Shown here: one piece after another, positions 45,708 to 56,434 of the stretch
Layout of the letters: each line of letters begins with the position of its first letter
Position numbering within the stretch: position 1 is the first letter of the stretch
Source of the DNA: Sordariomycetes sp. S80-01Y
Lineage: Eukaryota; Ascomycota; Sordariomycetes
Assembly: GCA_037042185.1 (NCBI GenBank)
Contig: JAXQJY010000033.1
Location: 2,108,001-2,172,000 of the forward strand
Length of the DNA stretch: 64,000 nucleotides
Reading direction: 5' to 3'
Position numbers and translations under genes: made by a program
Notes under the pieces: generated by a model
Databases searched by the model: none
Told to the model about the DNA's origin: nothing
The model's input: the letters and a program-made list of their open reading frames with translations, nothing else

Positions 45708-47234
45708 CTATGGCGCCACCAGTTTCTGCAGCCTCTCCGCCATCTGTAGTAACCGATTGTCATCCCAGTATTGCCCAATGAGCTGCATCCCCGCTGGCAG
45801 TTTTCCTGCGGTTTTCGCCGGTACACTGACAGCCGGTAAACCCGCTAAGCTTGCCGGCACCGTGAACACATCATTCATGTAGCCGTCCACACTGCTCTGC
45901 GTCTCGACCTCGCTCAGCTTCGGTGGGAACGTCGGCGCCGTGGGACATAGCAAAAAGTCCACCTGTACCGGGCCACGCTTGTCCTCCAAGCCCGTGGTCT
46001 CGGCCATGTCGCTCAGGTCGAACGGCTCAGACTCATACAGCGGGTTCTCCAGCTTGAAGACGCGGTCGAAGTCGCGCTGTACGAGTCTCCGCACCTTTTG
46101 TGCTTGTATGAAGTAGTTGTCCATGGCCTCTGAGCTTAGGCTGTACGTGCCGAGTAAGATTCGTCGCTGGACCTCGTCCCCGAAGCCGTCGCCGCGCGTC
46201 TCAGAATACAGGGTCTCGCCAGCTGCGTCACTCTCCTCGCTTCGCACTCCGTACCGTACGCCATCGTATTTTGCGAGGTTTGAGGAGGCTTCCGCGGGTG
46301 CTAGGACGTAGTATGCGCTGAGCGCCTCCTTCGTCCGGGGCAGGGATACGGAGACAACATTGACGCCTTGATTGGCGAGTGTTGAGGCCGCAGCTGCCCA
46401 CGCAGCCCGAATGGTGGGATCCAACTCTTCGATATTGTATTCACTAGGAATACCAACAGTGATGTGCGGCAAATCGCCCAGCTTCTGTGGCTGGGCATCA
46501 ATACATCGCCTTCGTGACTTTTCGGTCAATGCTGTTGGGTCCATGGAGTCAAATGTGTGCTCGTCCAGGCCTCCCCCAAAAACACCGTCCTGGACCTGCT
46601 TGGCCGTTTTGGCCAGGAAACCGACTGTATCCAGCGAATTCGCGTAGGGAACAACGCCGTACCTCGAAATCATGCCGTAGCTAGGCTTGTAGCCTACACA
46701 GCCCGTATACGCCGCAGGCAACCTGATGGAACCGCCAGTATCCGTCCCCAGCGCAATGTCCGCATCACCCACGACGACTGCGACGGCGCTGCCTCCCGAG
46801 CTGCCGCCGGCAGACAACGTCTCGTCGAGCGGGTTCCTAACAGGCCCGTGTGCAGAATTGTACGAATGCGACCCCATGCCGAACTCGTCCATGTTCGTCT
46901 TCCCAACGACGCGTCCGCCGGCGGCGCGCAGCTGCTGAACAATCGTCGCTTCGATGGGTGAGGGGTGGCCGGCAAGGATCTTTGACGCGCATTGTGTCGG
47001 GAGATCGTAAGTTGCGATGTTGTCCTTTACCGCGAGGGTAAATTGTGCGCCGCAGGAGCTTGAATCGACATCGTGGGGAGAGGAAGTTTGGCGATTAACG
47101 AAGTGGTTGAGGGTACTTTGGGTGCGGCGATGCTGCTGTGCGTAGAGAGCAAACGACGAAGTCTTTCGCACGAATTTCAGAGGGGCCTTTGCGTGTCGTA
47201 GGCTGGCTGCGCGGCGCGCGGTAGCGGCCGTCAT
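45708..47234 (-). CDS. HER2: Glutamyl-tRNA(Gln) amidotransferase subunit A, mitochondrial (GatA/HER2/QRSL1)
   Basis: Intronless, 508 residues. The N-terminal 40 residues are rich in Arg, Ala and Ser without acidic residues, a mitochondrial presequence. The amidase-signature domain has the Ser-cisSer-Lys triad Lys70 (LAVKDN), Ser145 (GGSSGGSA) and Ser169 (GTDTGGSIR), with the same 75 and 24 residue spacing as bacterial GatA. Other GatA features are GKTNMDEFGMGS and GYKPSYGMISRYG. In the GatFAB/GatCAB complex it releases ammonia from glutamine to convert Glu-tRNA(Gln) to Gln-tRNA(Gln) for mitochondrial translation. Confidence 0.96.
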   Translation of the reverse strand: MTAATARRAASLRHAKAPLKFVRKTSSFALYAQQHRRTQSTLNHFVNRQTSSPHDVDSSSCGAQFTLAVKDNIATYDLPTQCASKILAGHPSPIEATIVQQLRAAGGRVVGKTNMDEFGMGSHSYNSAHGPVRNPLDETLSAGGSSGGSAVAVVVGDADIALGTDTGGSIRLPAAYTGCVGYKPSYGMISRYGVVPYANSLDTVGFLAKTAKQVQDGVFGGGLDEHTFDSMDPTALTEKSRRRCIDAQPQKLGDLPHITVGIPSEYNIEELDPTIRAAWAAAASTLANQGVNVVSVSLPRTKEALSAYYVLAPAEASSNLAKYDGVRYGVRSEESDAAGETLYSETRGDGFGDEVQRRILLGTYSLSSEAMDNYFIQAQKVRRLVQRDFDRVFKLENPLYESEPFDLSDMAETTGLEDKRGPVQVDFLLCPTAPTFPPKLSEVETQSSVDGYMNDVFTVPASLAGLPAVSVPAKTAGKLPAGMQLIGQYWDDNRLLQMAERLQKLVAP

Positions 47235-47516
47235 GTTTGATTGAGGACCATTGAGGTGACTTTGTGGTCGTCACCCTGGTGAAGTTTGGGGTTAAAGGAG
47301 CCATTCGAGATTCGGAGCCCGGCTAGGACCCACTCCGGTGCATCACTGCAGCCTTTCGGGTCTGATCGCGAACGTCGCCAAATTTCTGCGTAAAATGGGG
47401 CCGCTGTATAAAGTTACTTAATTCCCTATTTTATTAGTGATCTATAGTATAACTTGGGAATTCTCGAACCTTTTAACTCATATCCCTATTTTTGATATAT
47501 CTCGCTAGATAAGGGG

Positions 47517-47656
47517 TGTCAGGAAATAGAACCTCCAGAGATTAATACAGTCACCAGTCGCACCCTAGCTACTATCCTACTACAGCGGTGCGACCTAGCA
47601 GCGAGCCTCTATCTAGTTACACCTCCTCACTCTCTTCAATAACCCAGGTCCTGACA
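47517..47656. mobile_element. 140-bp element with inverted termini TGTCAGGA/TCCTGACA (solo-LTR or MITE-like)
   Basis: A perfect 8-base inverted pair, TGTCAGGA at 47517 and TCCTGACA at 47649, brackets 140 bp inside the AT-rich island. TG...CA ends suit a retrotransposon LTR, and the inverted termini suit a MITE. The flanking five bases (AGGGG and CTCGC) do not form a target-site duplication, so identity is uncertain. Confidence 0.4.
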
Positions 47657-47769
47657 CTCGCTATAGAATCACGGTAAGTATCCGCGTAGTATAGGTTGAC
47701 CGTAGCATCGGGCAAGGATATCTTATTCTAAGCTTAATTAGGAGTGACTAGAAGGTCGTAAGTGATATT

Positions 47770-47904
47770 CTATGTAAGGGATATATGATATCTTGCGGGG
47801 ACCGAGCTGGAAATGTCTCTAGGCGTCTCCCAAAGCTTGATCGCCGCGACTGGAGACAGTACCACACCGGCAAGCAAAAGAAGATGGTTGGCCATCGTCA
47901 TCAT
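47770..47904 (-). pseudogene. 5' stump of a secreted-protein gene, truncated at the AT-rich island
   Basis: From the ATG at 47904 the frame encodes 44 residues: a good signal peptide (MANHLLLLAGVVLSPVAA) and KLWETPRDISSSVPARYH, a start like that of secreted fungal hydrolases. It then enters AT-rich DNA and stops at 47770. I infer that the 3' part was lost or replaced by the repeat-like island. A genuine very small secreted protein is possible but less likely. Confidence 0.45.
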
Positions 47905-48625
47905 GGCGGGTATTGTCTTTGCAATTTCTTGAAGGAATTGACTTGGAAATGAAGAATGAGTGACAAAAGTGAGAAAAGAGGCCCTTCGGAAAGGAAGAAT
48001 TATCTCAAAAGCAAGGACAGAGAGCAGTTTAGGAGAGAGGGAAAGGCACAATCACAGCGACGGGTCATCTGATGAAACAACCGATTCGGCTGATCATAGA
48101 AATCTATAGACTTTGAAGGGGCCTCGGAGAATCCGCATTTCAGCTCTATGGCATTCTCAGGCGCTGCCTGCGCAACGTCGGCTGACAAGGGTCCCAATGA
48201 AACGTTCTACGGAGTGCCAAGAGTCTACCTAGTGCCGCGCATCTGGGAGCGGAGAGAGCATGCAAGGTACGGAAAGCCGCTCAAAGTCCCTCCAAGTACA
48301 GTGCTTGAGATACACCGTCTTTTTTACTTTTCTATCGACAATTCGTCGGTGGGTGATGGATCCGGTCGGGTTCTCCAATCTTGGCAGCCTTCATGAGACT
48401 CTAGTCTATTATATGCACGTGTTTCTCTTTATTGCATGAATGCGTTCTGCAGGGCACATGCAAGGAGGAGAGCGAAAACGTACGAGATTGTAGTATTGAA
48501 AAATTTCATTTTAAAATTGGAAAGAGGGCCAGTAGCACTAACGCATGAGTTCGGCAAGATAGCTTACGTTTTACAGTGCCCAAAGTTCTCTGTATTGCAT
48601 GTTCGCGAGGTATGATGCTATAGAG

Positions 48626-49615
48626 CTATTCAGGTTGCTGTTGTGCCCTCATCGACTTGTACTTTTCGCCGGTAACACCTTCAGTGAACCATGCCTTTTC
48701 GTAGAGGTTTCCTCTGAGGGACATAGTTGTGTCCAAGTCTTGGATATCTTCCTTACCAATTCTCCCTTCCCGAACCGTGTCACCCTTTTCGTCGCGAAAT
48801 GCCACAGCAGCCTTGTTGGTCTCAAAGAACTCTGCGTCAAAGATGATCATGATTGTGCCAGTCGCCAGGTAGGCAAGATATTGATCAAACATGAACTCGT
48901 CCGAAAGCACCTCCTCAAAGGTGACGTCTTCTTCGAAGTGCATCTCCTCAAATGGCTCGGCCTCGCGATTTTTAGAGGGAACAGCCAGCTCTGGCAGAAG
49001 TCTGTAGACACGTTGCCAGTCACGGCCAAAGTTGAAGTGCTCAGCGTCATCGAGCAACTGCCACCATCTAGTACGATCGCCGAGACAAGGTATCCCATAG
49101 CCACCGTCGCTGAGCCAATCGTCCATAGTTCGTTTGTCCTCTGCTTCTTGAGGACCGTAGTAAGTACGCAAGTATATGTACGCACGCGCGTCGCCGGAAC
49201 CTCGGTTGTAGTGCGGCGCAATCTTACGAAAGGCTTCGGGGCGCAATGGCTTCAAGATCTCGTCTACCTCGGACTGCGTGGGAACGCGACTGACTTTGTC
49301 GGGCTCTTGAATAGAGGCATAGATCTCGGGCTCAACCTTGTCCCTTTCAAGGAAATCGTTTAAAAGCGCGCTTCGCTGTTCATCGTGATTCAATGAGCTC
49401 TTCGAATTCCAATTCCGCTTCGTAAGGGTTAACACTTGAACAAATAAATCAAGGTGGCAAGCAGACAAGACCACAAACGGGCAACGTACAATCAGATACT
49501 GCTCAACTGGCAAAAACCCCCAGGGAGGGTCGAATTTGATTCGGGGTTCGGACTACACGATTTCTATCTTAGCCTCGAGTTGCCGCTTTTGAAAACAGAA
49601 GATTAAGCATACCAT
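48626..49615 (-). CDS. Hypothetical acidic protein, about 285 residues, ATG-only first exon proposed
   Basis: The main exon, 49417-48626, is open and coding-like but has no ATG near its start. Upstream, 49552-49490 encodes SEPRIKFDPPWGFLPVEQYL in frame, bounded by TGTAG and GTACGT. A further exon made of just the ATG (49615-49613) precedes a GTATGC donor. Introns would be 60 and 72 bp. The protein is rich in Glu and aromatic residues (TRWWQLLDD, MHFEEDVTFEEVL) with no membrane helix or named domain that I recognise. The start is the least certain part; an upstream frame into 49690 is also open. Confidence 0.65.
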
Positions 49616-50235
49616 TTGCAGCGAGCCTCTGGCGAAAGATCTAGTCAAAATGAATGAGCAGGGTTCTTTCAGTCTTTCAGAAGATCGAGCAAGAAATGCA
49701 GTGCGTAGCGACCAGTTTGGATGGAGGTGGGAAGTGTGGGATTGTTCATCGATTACGCCGCGCTCACTCTCATGCAGAGAACTCTTTATTCACTTATCGA
49801 GGGGTGAGGTCCCTCTCTACACAGCTTTTGGCCGTATTCTTGGCGACTAAAAGCTTAAGTCAGTCGGGATTCACAACGATGGTCTTGATAAAGACATTTT
49901 TCATATTTAGTGTGTCTCCAAATCTTCTATGATGATAATGACGCGGCTCAGATCTAGTCAAGGTGATCAGACGCACTCCGTTGCTAGTAGTCTTGGAAAC
50001 CACCCATCGGGTTGCACATAAGGTTGGTCAGGGTCAAGCTGAGCCGTAGACTTTTGCACAGGAACTCACACGCAAGGAATTTCTTATATAGGAAAGTCTT
50101 TTCTATTAGACCTGTGGGTGCGGCCTCTCGAGATGAGCTGAGCTACCTCAGCCGCTGGTGCTGTACTCCGACAAGAGGTCCTTAGGTTTTTTTACTACAA
50201 CCAAATAGGCAGCTTGTAAAAGCCGTGGCAACCCC
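49616..50235. other. Intergenic region
   Basis: Between the hypothetical gene's start and the phosphate permease's stop, on the same strand. No gene is supported. Confidence 0.55.
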
Positions 50236-52184
50236 CTAGTATCCGTTACCAAAGTGAGGGGCGTTCAGGATCAAGCCCATAACACAGCCACCAATGAGAC
50301 CAGCGATAGGGATGGTCATGATCCAGGAGAAAACCAAAAGCCCAACACGCTGCCAATTGACGGCCCTGAAGGAACCATTGCACAGACCGACGCCCACAGT
50401 GGCGCCGGTGATGCACATTGAGGTTGATACGGGGAGCGAGTACTGCGAGAAGACAAGGACGGTTATAGCGGCACCCATCTCCATAGAGGATCCACGGCTA
50501 GGGGAATGGTAAGTGATCTTGTTACCCATGACTGTAGAGTATTAGCAGGCAGGAATCGTGAAAGATGAGTTGCTCAAGTGACCTACCTTTCATGATATTG
50601 TAACCATATGTGATGAGACCAACAGAGATTGTGCCAGACATAACTGCCAGCTGCCACAATGGCACAGGAGCTTCGCCCTCTGTTGGCCTGGCAGTCGACC
50701 AAGCAGCGTACATGGCCGCCCAAGGGCCGACAGCATTTCCGACGTCATTAGCACCGTGAGCGAAGGACGCAGTGCACGCAGTGATGATCTGGACGAAGGA
50801 GTAGAGGTGCTCGACCTCGTTCGGGTATTTGTGAGCCTTTTCGTAAACACGCTCCATACGGACGCCTTCAGGGGTACCGGCGATACCCGTCTGAGCGGCG
50901 TGAATATCGTAGCTCACACCGTACAGGAGAGCGACGACAACCATGGCGGGGACACGCTTGAAGAAAATCATCATGTTATGCCTCTCGTAGATTGCTCCAG
51001 GGCCATATTGATTAGCGTGACAGGTACGCATGGCCCATCCCAGAGGACCTCTCTTCCGCCTGAGCTTGGCGTGGAAGCGAGCCTCGTTGCGCTTGACAAG
51101 CTCCTTGTAGTCGTTCTGGTTGTACTCGGCGAGGTTCAGTCCCCTCTCTGCGTCGGCGGTGTTGTTAGGAGTCTGGGCTGCACCGTTGTCGGAGGAGCCA
51201 GAGCGGTTCTTGGGCTCAATGTTGTCGACAGAGGTAGATACAGCCACCTCATCTTCGTCATCGTGTTGGACCACGGCGTAGTTGGGAACCTTGGCCTCGG
51301 TGGCGCCCTCGGGGACCTCGCGGAAGAAGAGAGCAGGGCCCTGGTAGATTTCGTAGAGCTTGAGTGTGGGGTCCTTCTTGATAACCTTGGCGTGAACGTA
51401 GGGCACGAAGAAAATCGAGGACAGGACGAAGAGGCCGAATCCGACACCTAGGGTGACAGATGCGATGAACCAAGCAGGCTTATCAGCCAGGCCAAGTCTA
51501 GGCGAGCCTTTGTAGACGATCGACAGCGTACAGACAGTACCGGCGATAAGGAAGAAGAAGGGGGACGTCCAGACAGCCCAAGGAACAGGATTCTTGCGGA
51601 CATGAACGATGTACTTGATCAAGGAGAAGATCAGCGCGCCGGCGACGGCGGAACACGCGGGGGCCATGGCGAGACCAGCAAAGATAGCGCCCAGTCCCTT
51701 GCCGCCGTTCCAGCCCCATTGGACACCGCTGGCGCCGACCGTAGCGATTCCAACACCGGCCAAGGAGGATATAAGAGAGTAAGTGGACGAGACGTGTGCG
51801 GAATGTTTAGTACACCACATGACCCAGATCGAGGCACCAGCGGAGGCACAAGCAAAGGCCAAAAGCTGGACAGATGCGTTGCCTTGGAAGCCCTCGTTAG
51901 GGATGATGCCGTTCTTAATGGTATCGGCCGTCCGCGCTCCGACGGTGATGGCACCGACCATTTCGAAGATGGTGCCAAGAATCATGGCCCAGCGGTAGGG
52001 AATGGACCTTGAAGAGACACTGGTCGCCCAAGCGTTTGCGACATCGTCTAGAAGCACTGTCAATGCCGGGTCTCAAGGCTGTAGCTGGGAAACATGGTGA
52101 CTTACTGGCGCCATTGTTGTAAGCCTCAAGCAAGGCAAAGCAAGTGCCAATGCCGAAGATGTAGTCAAACTCGTGGAGGATCAT
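50236..52184 (-). CDS. pho-4: Sodium/phosphate symporter (PHO-4/Pho89 type, PiT family)
   Basis: Three exons: 52184-52106, 52047-50587 and 50531-50236; 611 residues. Introns of 58 and 55 bp interrupt both family repeats. The first joins NNGA to NDVANAWATSVSSRS; the second joins NIMK to VMGNKITYHSPSRG. The two PD001131-type GANDVANA/GANDVGNAVG signatures, one in each half, are diagnostic for PiT transporters. About 10-12 hydrophobic segments flank a large hydrophilic loop (about 265-360) with an acidic run and Asn/Gly-rich sequence. It imports phosphate with Na+ at the plasma membrane, usually at alkaline pH and under phosphate starvation. A CACGTGGG box upstream fits control by a NUC-1/Pho4-type factor. 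Confidence 0.95.
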
Positions 52185-52734
52185 CTTGCAAACAGTATGC
52201 TTCCTCAATTGTTGAATGATAGCAGACTGGCGAGAAGATTGAGGTTGGCAGTGGACGCGCTTGGGATTGGGTGGCCACGGGAGGATATGTCGACCTTATC
52301 TAGTTTCAGTTTTAAGGGATTTCTTGGGCTTTAGGTGTGACGCCAGACCCGTGTCCATGGCGATCACGCCTTCAAAGTCTGGTGCAGTCTTTTTTTCGAG
52401 GCCTCCAGAGCAAGCTTCCGCCACTGGTCCCTGAACCTCGCGGGGGCCTAGATGAGGCCTCCGTAGCGCAGGAGACCCCTCGGCCACCGAACCAACCGGA
52501 CCAAGATGAGAAAAAAACAGCTTGCTGGTGCGCCGGTGTTAGCGATCAACACGAGGCCTCCCAGAGCGTTCCCATCTCGTACTAAGGGCGGCCATGATTC
52601 CGGGTCGAGAAGTGGTCTGCGGTCGAGGCAAAGAGACGCATGCCCTATTGCCGTGTTAGGAAGCAGGTGAATCCATGATTCGCTCGAAAGATCCAAAACG
52701 CCAGAGATTCTCCAATGGCCTTGTTGTATTCCCC

Positions 52735-52740
52735 CACGTG
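52735..52740 (-). promoter_or_regulatory. CACGTG E-box, candidate NUC-1/Pho4 site for pho-4
   Basis: CACGTG with flanks that read CACGTGGG on the strand of pho-4, 550 bp upstream of its ATG. CACGTGGG is the high-affinity yeast Pho4 core, and Neurospora NUC-1 binds CACGTG before pho-4. Confidence 0.45.
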
Positions 52741-53802
52741 GACGGATCCAGCGGCATTTGGGCCCGATGACGGGCAGAGCCGACAGGGGAGATGCCGATA
52801 GGCGACTAGTAGGGAGCAAGTCGATACTAGCAGTTTCCTAGCAAGATCGTTGCAAACCCGCATAGTCGAGACTTGGCATGCGTTGAAGCTTGTAAGTCGT
52901 CCATAAGGTCCATCAAACTAGTCGCAACCATTGTGTTGGACGACGTTCCTACCATCTGAGCCTCGGTGGGCCTCCAAAGGGGTCCGAGCAGTTTTCTGAG
53001 TACATGTGGGATGCCTGAGATTAAACTTTCGGCCAGCAGGATTGGCTCAGAATTGTCCCCAGTCCTTGTAGGTAACCTTAAATCGCCGTACATCCGCCGA
53101 AAAGCTTCAAAATAGGCATAATCTGACCGCTAACAGAGCCACGAGCCTGTGGGCGACGCTGTGATTCGACTCCAGCCACAGCCACCCATCGCCCGGCCTG
53201 CTCTCCCCAGAAACAGACCCTTTCGTTCAGCCACTGATCAACCAAAAGGCCACAGGAAGCTCATAAAGCTATCCACATACAGAAGCACTTACGTCTCACC
53301 AAGCTTTCTTACATCGTATAGTTTAAAGGTAGAGTTTTCTCTCGGAACCATGTTGTGAAAGTTGAAGCGTGCCTGTAGCTCCCACATGTAGGCTCAAAGG
53401 AGCATGGCGGTTCTGTTGCGAATGTCGACAACAGGATCCTTGCGTCGCGGCTTGTGGGAGTATTAGTCCATCAGTCCCTCGGCCAGCATAGATCCAAATG
53501 CTTGGTTCTAGATCGGAGTGGCTTATTGACAGCGCTTGCCGCCCGTTCCGTGCCCGGCACACGGCTCCCCTCCCACTCGACTCTTCCACAACAGTTCCTT
53601 GCGCCCACGGGCCATATTCCATATAGAGCCAGACGTCTGGTGAACTTCGATGTGTCCGTCCAATAACATTACCTACATGAAACACGCGCGCCCATCGTTC
53701 CAAAAGTGAGCCGAGTTCTCGAACGGACAATAGAAGGCTACCTGTCAACTACCACGAGCGCTACGTTAACTTTGTGCGTTCGTTCCGTGGGGGGCCAGCG
53801 GA

Positions 53803-53808
53803 CACGTG
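53803..53808 (+). promoter_or_regulatory. CACGTG E-box (CACGTGGG context)
   Basis: A second CACGTGGG in the same intergenic region, 1.6 kb from pho-4; its target gene is uncertain. Confidence 0.25.
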
Positions 53809-54591
53809 GGCATCGTCTGACGGGACAGAAGAACATCCATACTCGGCCATCTCCGAGGTATCCTACGATTGTAGCCGAAAGGACATGCGCGAGAAAGCAG
53901 CCAGCCACTCACGCGACATTAAATTCCGCTGTCGGGTAGGCAATGAAACTTGCCTTCCGTCAACCATCGGTGCTTTCTGAGTACAATATGGCGTCAATGA
54001 GTCTCAGCGAAATACCTGCAGCCCGCGGATTCCTTCTGGAGAGACCTTTTTTAGGTTAGTTCCAGCCAGGCTGATGCGGTGGCACAGCTGGCATCCGTCG
54101 GTATGAATGCATGAATATTGCGCCCTTCCCACGCTTTCCTGCGTAAAGTTTCCAGAGCCCGGCCCTTGCAGAGGGATATCTACTGTGATGCTAGTAATGG
54201 TAGACTATGGTGCTTGAGGCAATGCATTTTCGTGCTAGCATGAACTTCTTCTCTACCGCAAGTCCGAACGGCCAGCAAGTATGCGAACATAAGAAAATTG
54301 AAGGATCAAAACATGATCCAAAAATGCAAAAACATTGATTCTAAACCAAAGCAAACCATTTCTGGGCGGCTTGAAGAGCAGATTAAAGCCATTGGGGTTC
54401 ACGTGATGTCGCGTAGATGATTCGGCAGTCGATCAGTGACAGCCAAATCTTGGCGCGTCAAATGCTCCGTCATTTTTCCCCAGCCCCAGGCAGATCTTGG
54501 CCGCTGAAATCCCAACTTTCACCTCCCCATTTCTTCTATTTCTTACCTTTTCCCCTTCCATAGATTCTGCGATGTACCATAGGTAATCGCC

Positions 54592-56219
54592 ATGTCCTAC
54601 AAGCGCGACTATTCCGACCTCGACGACGGCGAAATTCCAGAAGAGATCCCTGCACCTCCACCCAAACGCGCAAAGCAACGACCCTCGAAATCATCGCGCC
54701 AGCACCAAAATTCCGACATCGATCCAACCTGGGGCCAGAAGTACGTCTTCTCAGGCCAGGACGATGCCACAACGATTCCCATCGGAGAGGAATCCGACTT
54801 CGAGGACGATGCCGACGCAATGGCGTACCTCATGTCCGTGAGGTAAGCACTTTCATCCACCCGGCCTGCGCTCGTTCCTGTTTCGCTGAACGTGTCTTTT
54901 TCAAGTTGAAGAGAGAGAATACTGATTGGTGAGTATCTTGTAGACAGGAAGCTTACGGGATCCCCCATCTACTTGTCGCGCCCAAGGTACAGATCGGGCC
55001 ACAGCTCCCGGCCGAGCTCAAGGCAAGCGACAACGACAACGGTATCGAACCAGTGGGCCGAAGCATATATCGAGACTCCGCAACCGACTCAAGAGGCTGG
55101 TACGAGGACGGCGCATACATGGCTCGCCCAGACCCTGAAGAACCCTACTATGATGAGGCCGAAGCGCTAGAAGACGACGACGACGAACTTACGGAGAAGC
55201 AAATACATGAAGCTTACTTTTCCGTTCTGAGCAGCCAATTTATGCACATTCGACAAGCTGTGCGCGCGACACCGCCACCCCATGCGAAGCTTTCTCCCGG
55301 AACACCCACATTCGCAGCCGCCTTCGACGGTGACACCCGCACGACACGGAAATGGTCCGCTGTTCTCCGAAAGTCAGATCCGCATCCTGTCCAAGTAAGC
55401 CGGCTTTCCAAGGACTCGGTCATGCGCATCCTCCGGATCATCCTTGGGGGCAAGTTCCTACGGCAGGGCTATCCGATCGAAGAGCGCACAAGTCGTTGGC
55501 TGTGGGCTCTGCTGGCTCGTCTGCCCGAACGGGGCGAGCTGGACTTTTCGGAAATTGGCTGGATCAGGGACTTAGGTAGGAGGGCGGTACTGCTGGGTAG
55601 GAGTCTGGCTGAGATGGCGGCGCTAAGGGAAGATCTAGAAGAAGGTGGGTTAGGTGTTCACGAGGGCGTTGATGCGAGCAGCTCTGATGAGGATGCTCCG
55701 GTCGATGATGAGGCTGAGAACCCGGATATTCTGGACAACCTTCAGGCTGCTGTTGCGGCATCAAAGCCGAAAATTGATCCAGAGGATGGAGACGATGCCT
55801 TTGGGGCTGAGCACCAGCAGCCCAACGACACCGCGCTGTCGGAGGCTATCCACGATGAAGTCAAAGCCTCCCAGGGTGCTTCCGGCGCTGTTCCGAGTGG
55901 CACGAGCTTAGGCGCCGGTGGAGAAGACAGGAACTACGACCTAGAAGCGCAAGGGGATGTTGATGACGAGGACGTCGCCATGGAACTGGCTTCCAATTCA
56001 TCCGCTGACGAAGCCCCGATGCTCGCCGATCTGGACGACGCAAAAGCGAGGCTTCTGGAGCGGCTTGCTCAAGACGATCACATTGATGCCGAAGAAGCAG
56101 CCAGGGAGCGCTCACGGATGAACATGAGAGCCACCCTGAATATGATTTTGACGGTGGCGGGTGAGTTCTACGGTCAGCGGGACCTGCTTGAATTTCGTGA
56201 GCCCTTTGTAGGCTTGTAA
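54592..56219 (+). CDS. Gemin2/SIP1-like protein (SMN-complex component, snRNP assembly)
   Basis: Two exons, 54592-54842 and 54944-56219, give 508 residues. The 101-bp intron (GTAAGC...TTGTAG) joins MSVR to QEAYGIPHLL. The N-terminus is acidic and Pro-rich (GEIPEEIPAPPPKRAKQRP). The region around residues 230-300 has MRILRIILGGKFLRQGYPI, SRWLWALLARLPERGEL and IGWIRDLGRRAVLL, matching the SIP1/Gemin2 helical domain. A long acidic segment follows, then RMNMRATLNMILTVAGEFYGQRDL, typical of the family's C-terminal helix. Gemin2 binds Sm proteins during spliceosomal snRNP assembly in the cytoplasm. It is longer than metazoan Gemin2 because of the acidic inserts. Confidence 0.8.
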
Positions 56220-56434
56220 GTGCCTCGTAGTAGGTAAATCGTTTGATTAGGATTGGCATTTTCCCCAGAAGCCGGGATGCCCTGTAGACAGAATGTTGCA
56301 AAAGACAGCAAACTTAAATAACAATGGTATCCATGGGATGCTCAATATTGCATGAGTCTTATTCCCAAATAACGCCGTGCAAATCCCTCAAAAATCAAAC
56401 ATCTCAAGCATCATACACTTCGTCACCCAGTCTC

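Larger units (their letters stand above)
47235..48625. other. AT-rich intergenic island with repeat-like sequence and gene remnant
   Basis: Between about 47400 and 47800 base composition turns AT-rich and TA/TAG-rich, unlike the GC-rich surroundings, as expected for old repeat DNA altered by RIP. It contains the 140-bp element and the truncated secreted-protein gene listed separately. An 82-codon frame at 48148-48396 (+) has no motif. Confidence 0.6.
52185..54591. other. Divergent intergenic region of pho-4 and the Gemin2-like gene
   Basis: 2.4 kb with no supported gene; frames of up to 141 codons begin with non-ATG codons and lack motifs. Three CACGTG boxes occur (52735, 53803, 54400). Confidence 0.5.

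Noticed and set aside
50756-51451. 231-codon plus-strand frame over pho-4
   Set aside because: Antisense shadow of the phosphate permease's hydrophilic loop.
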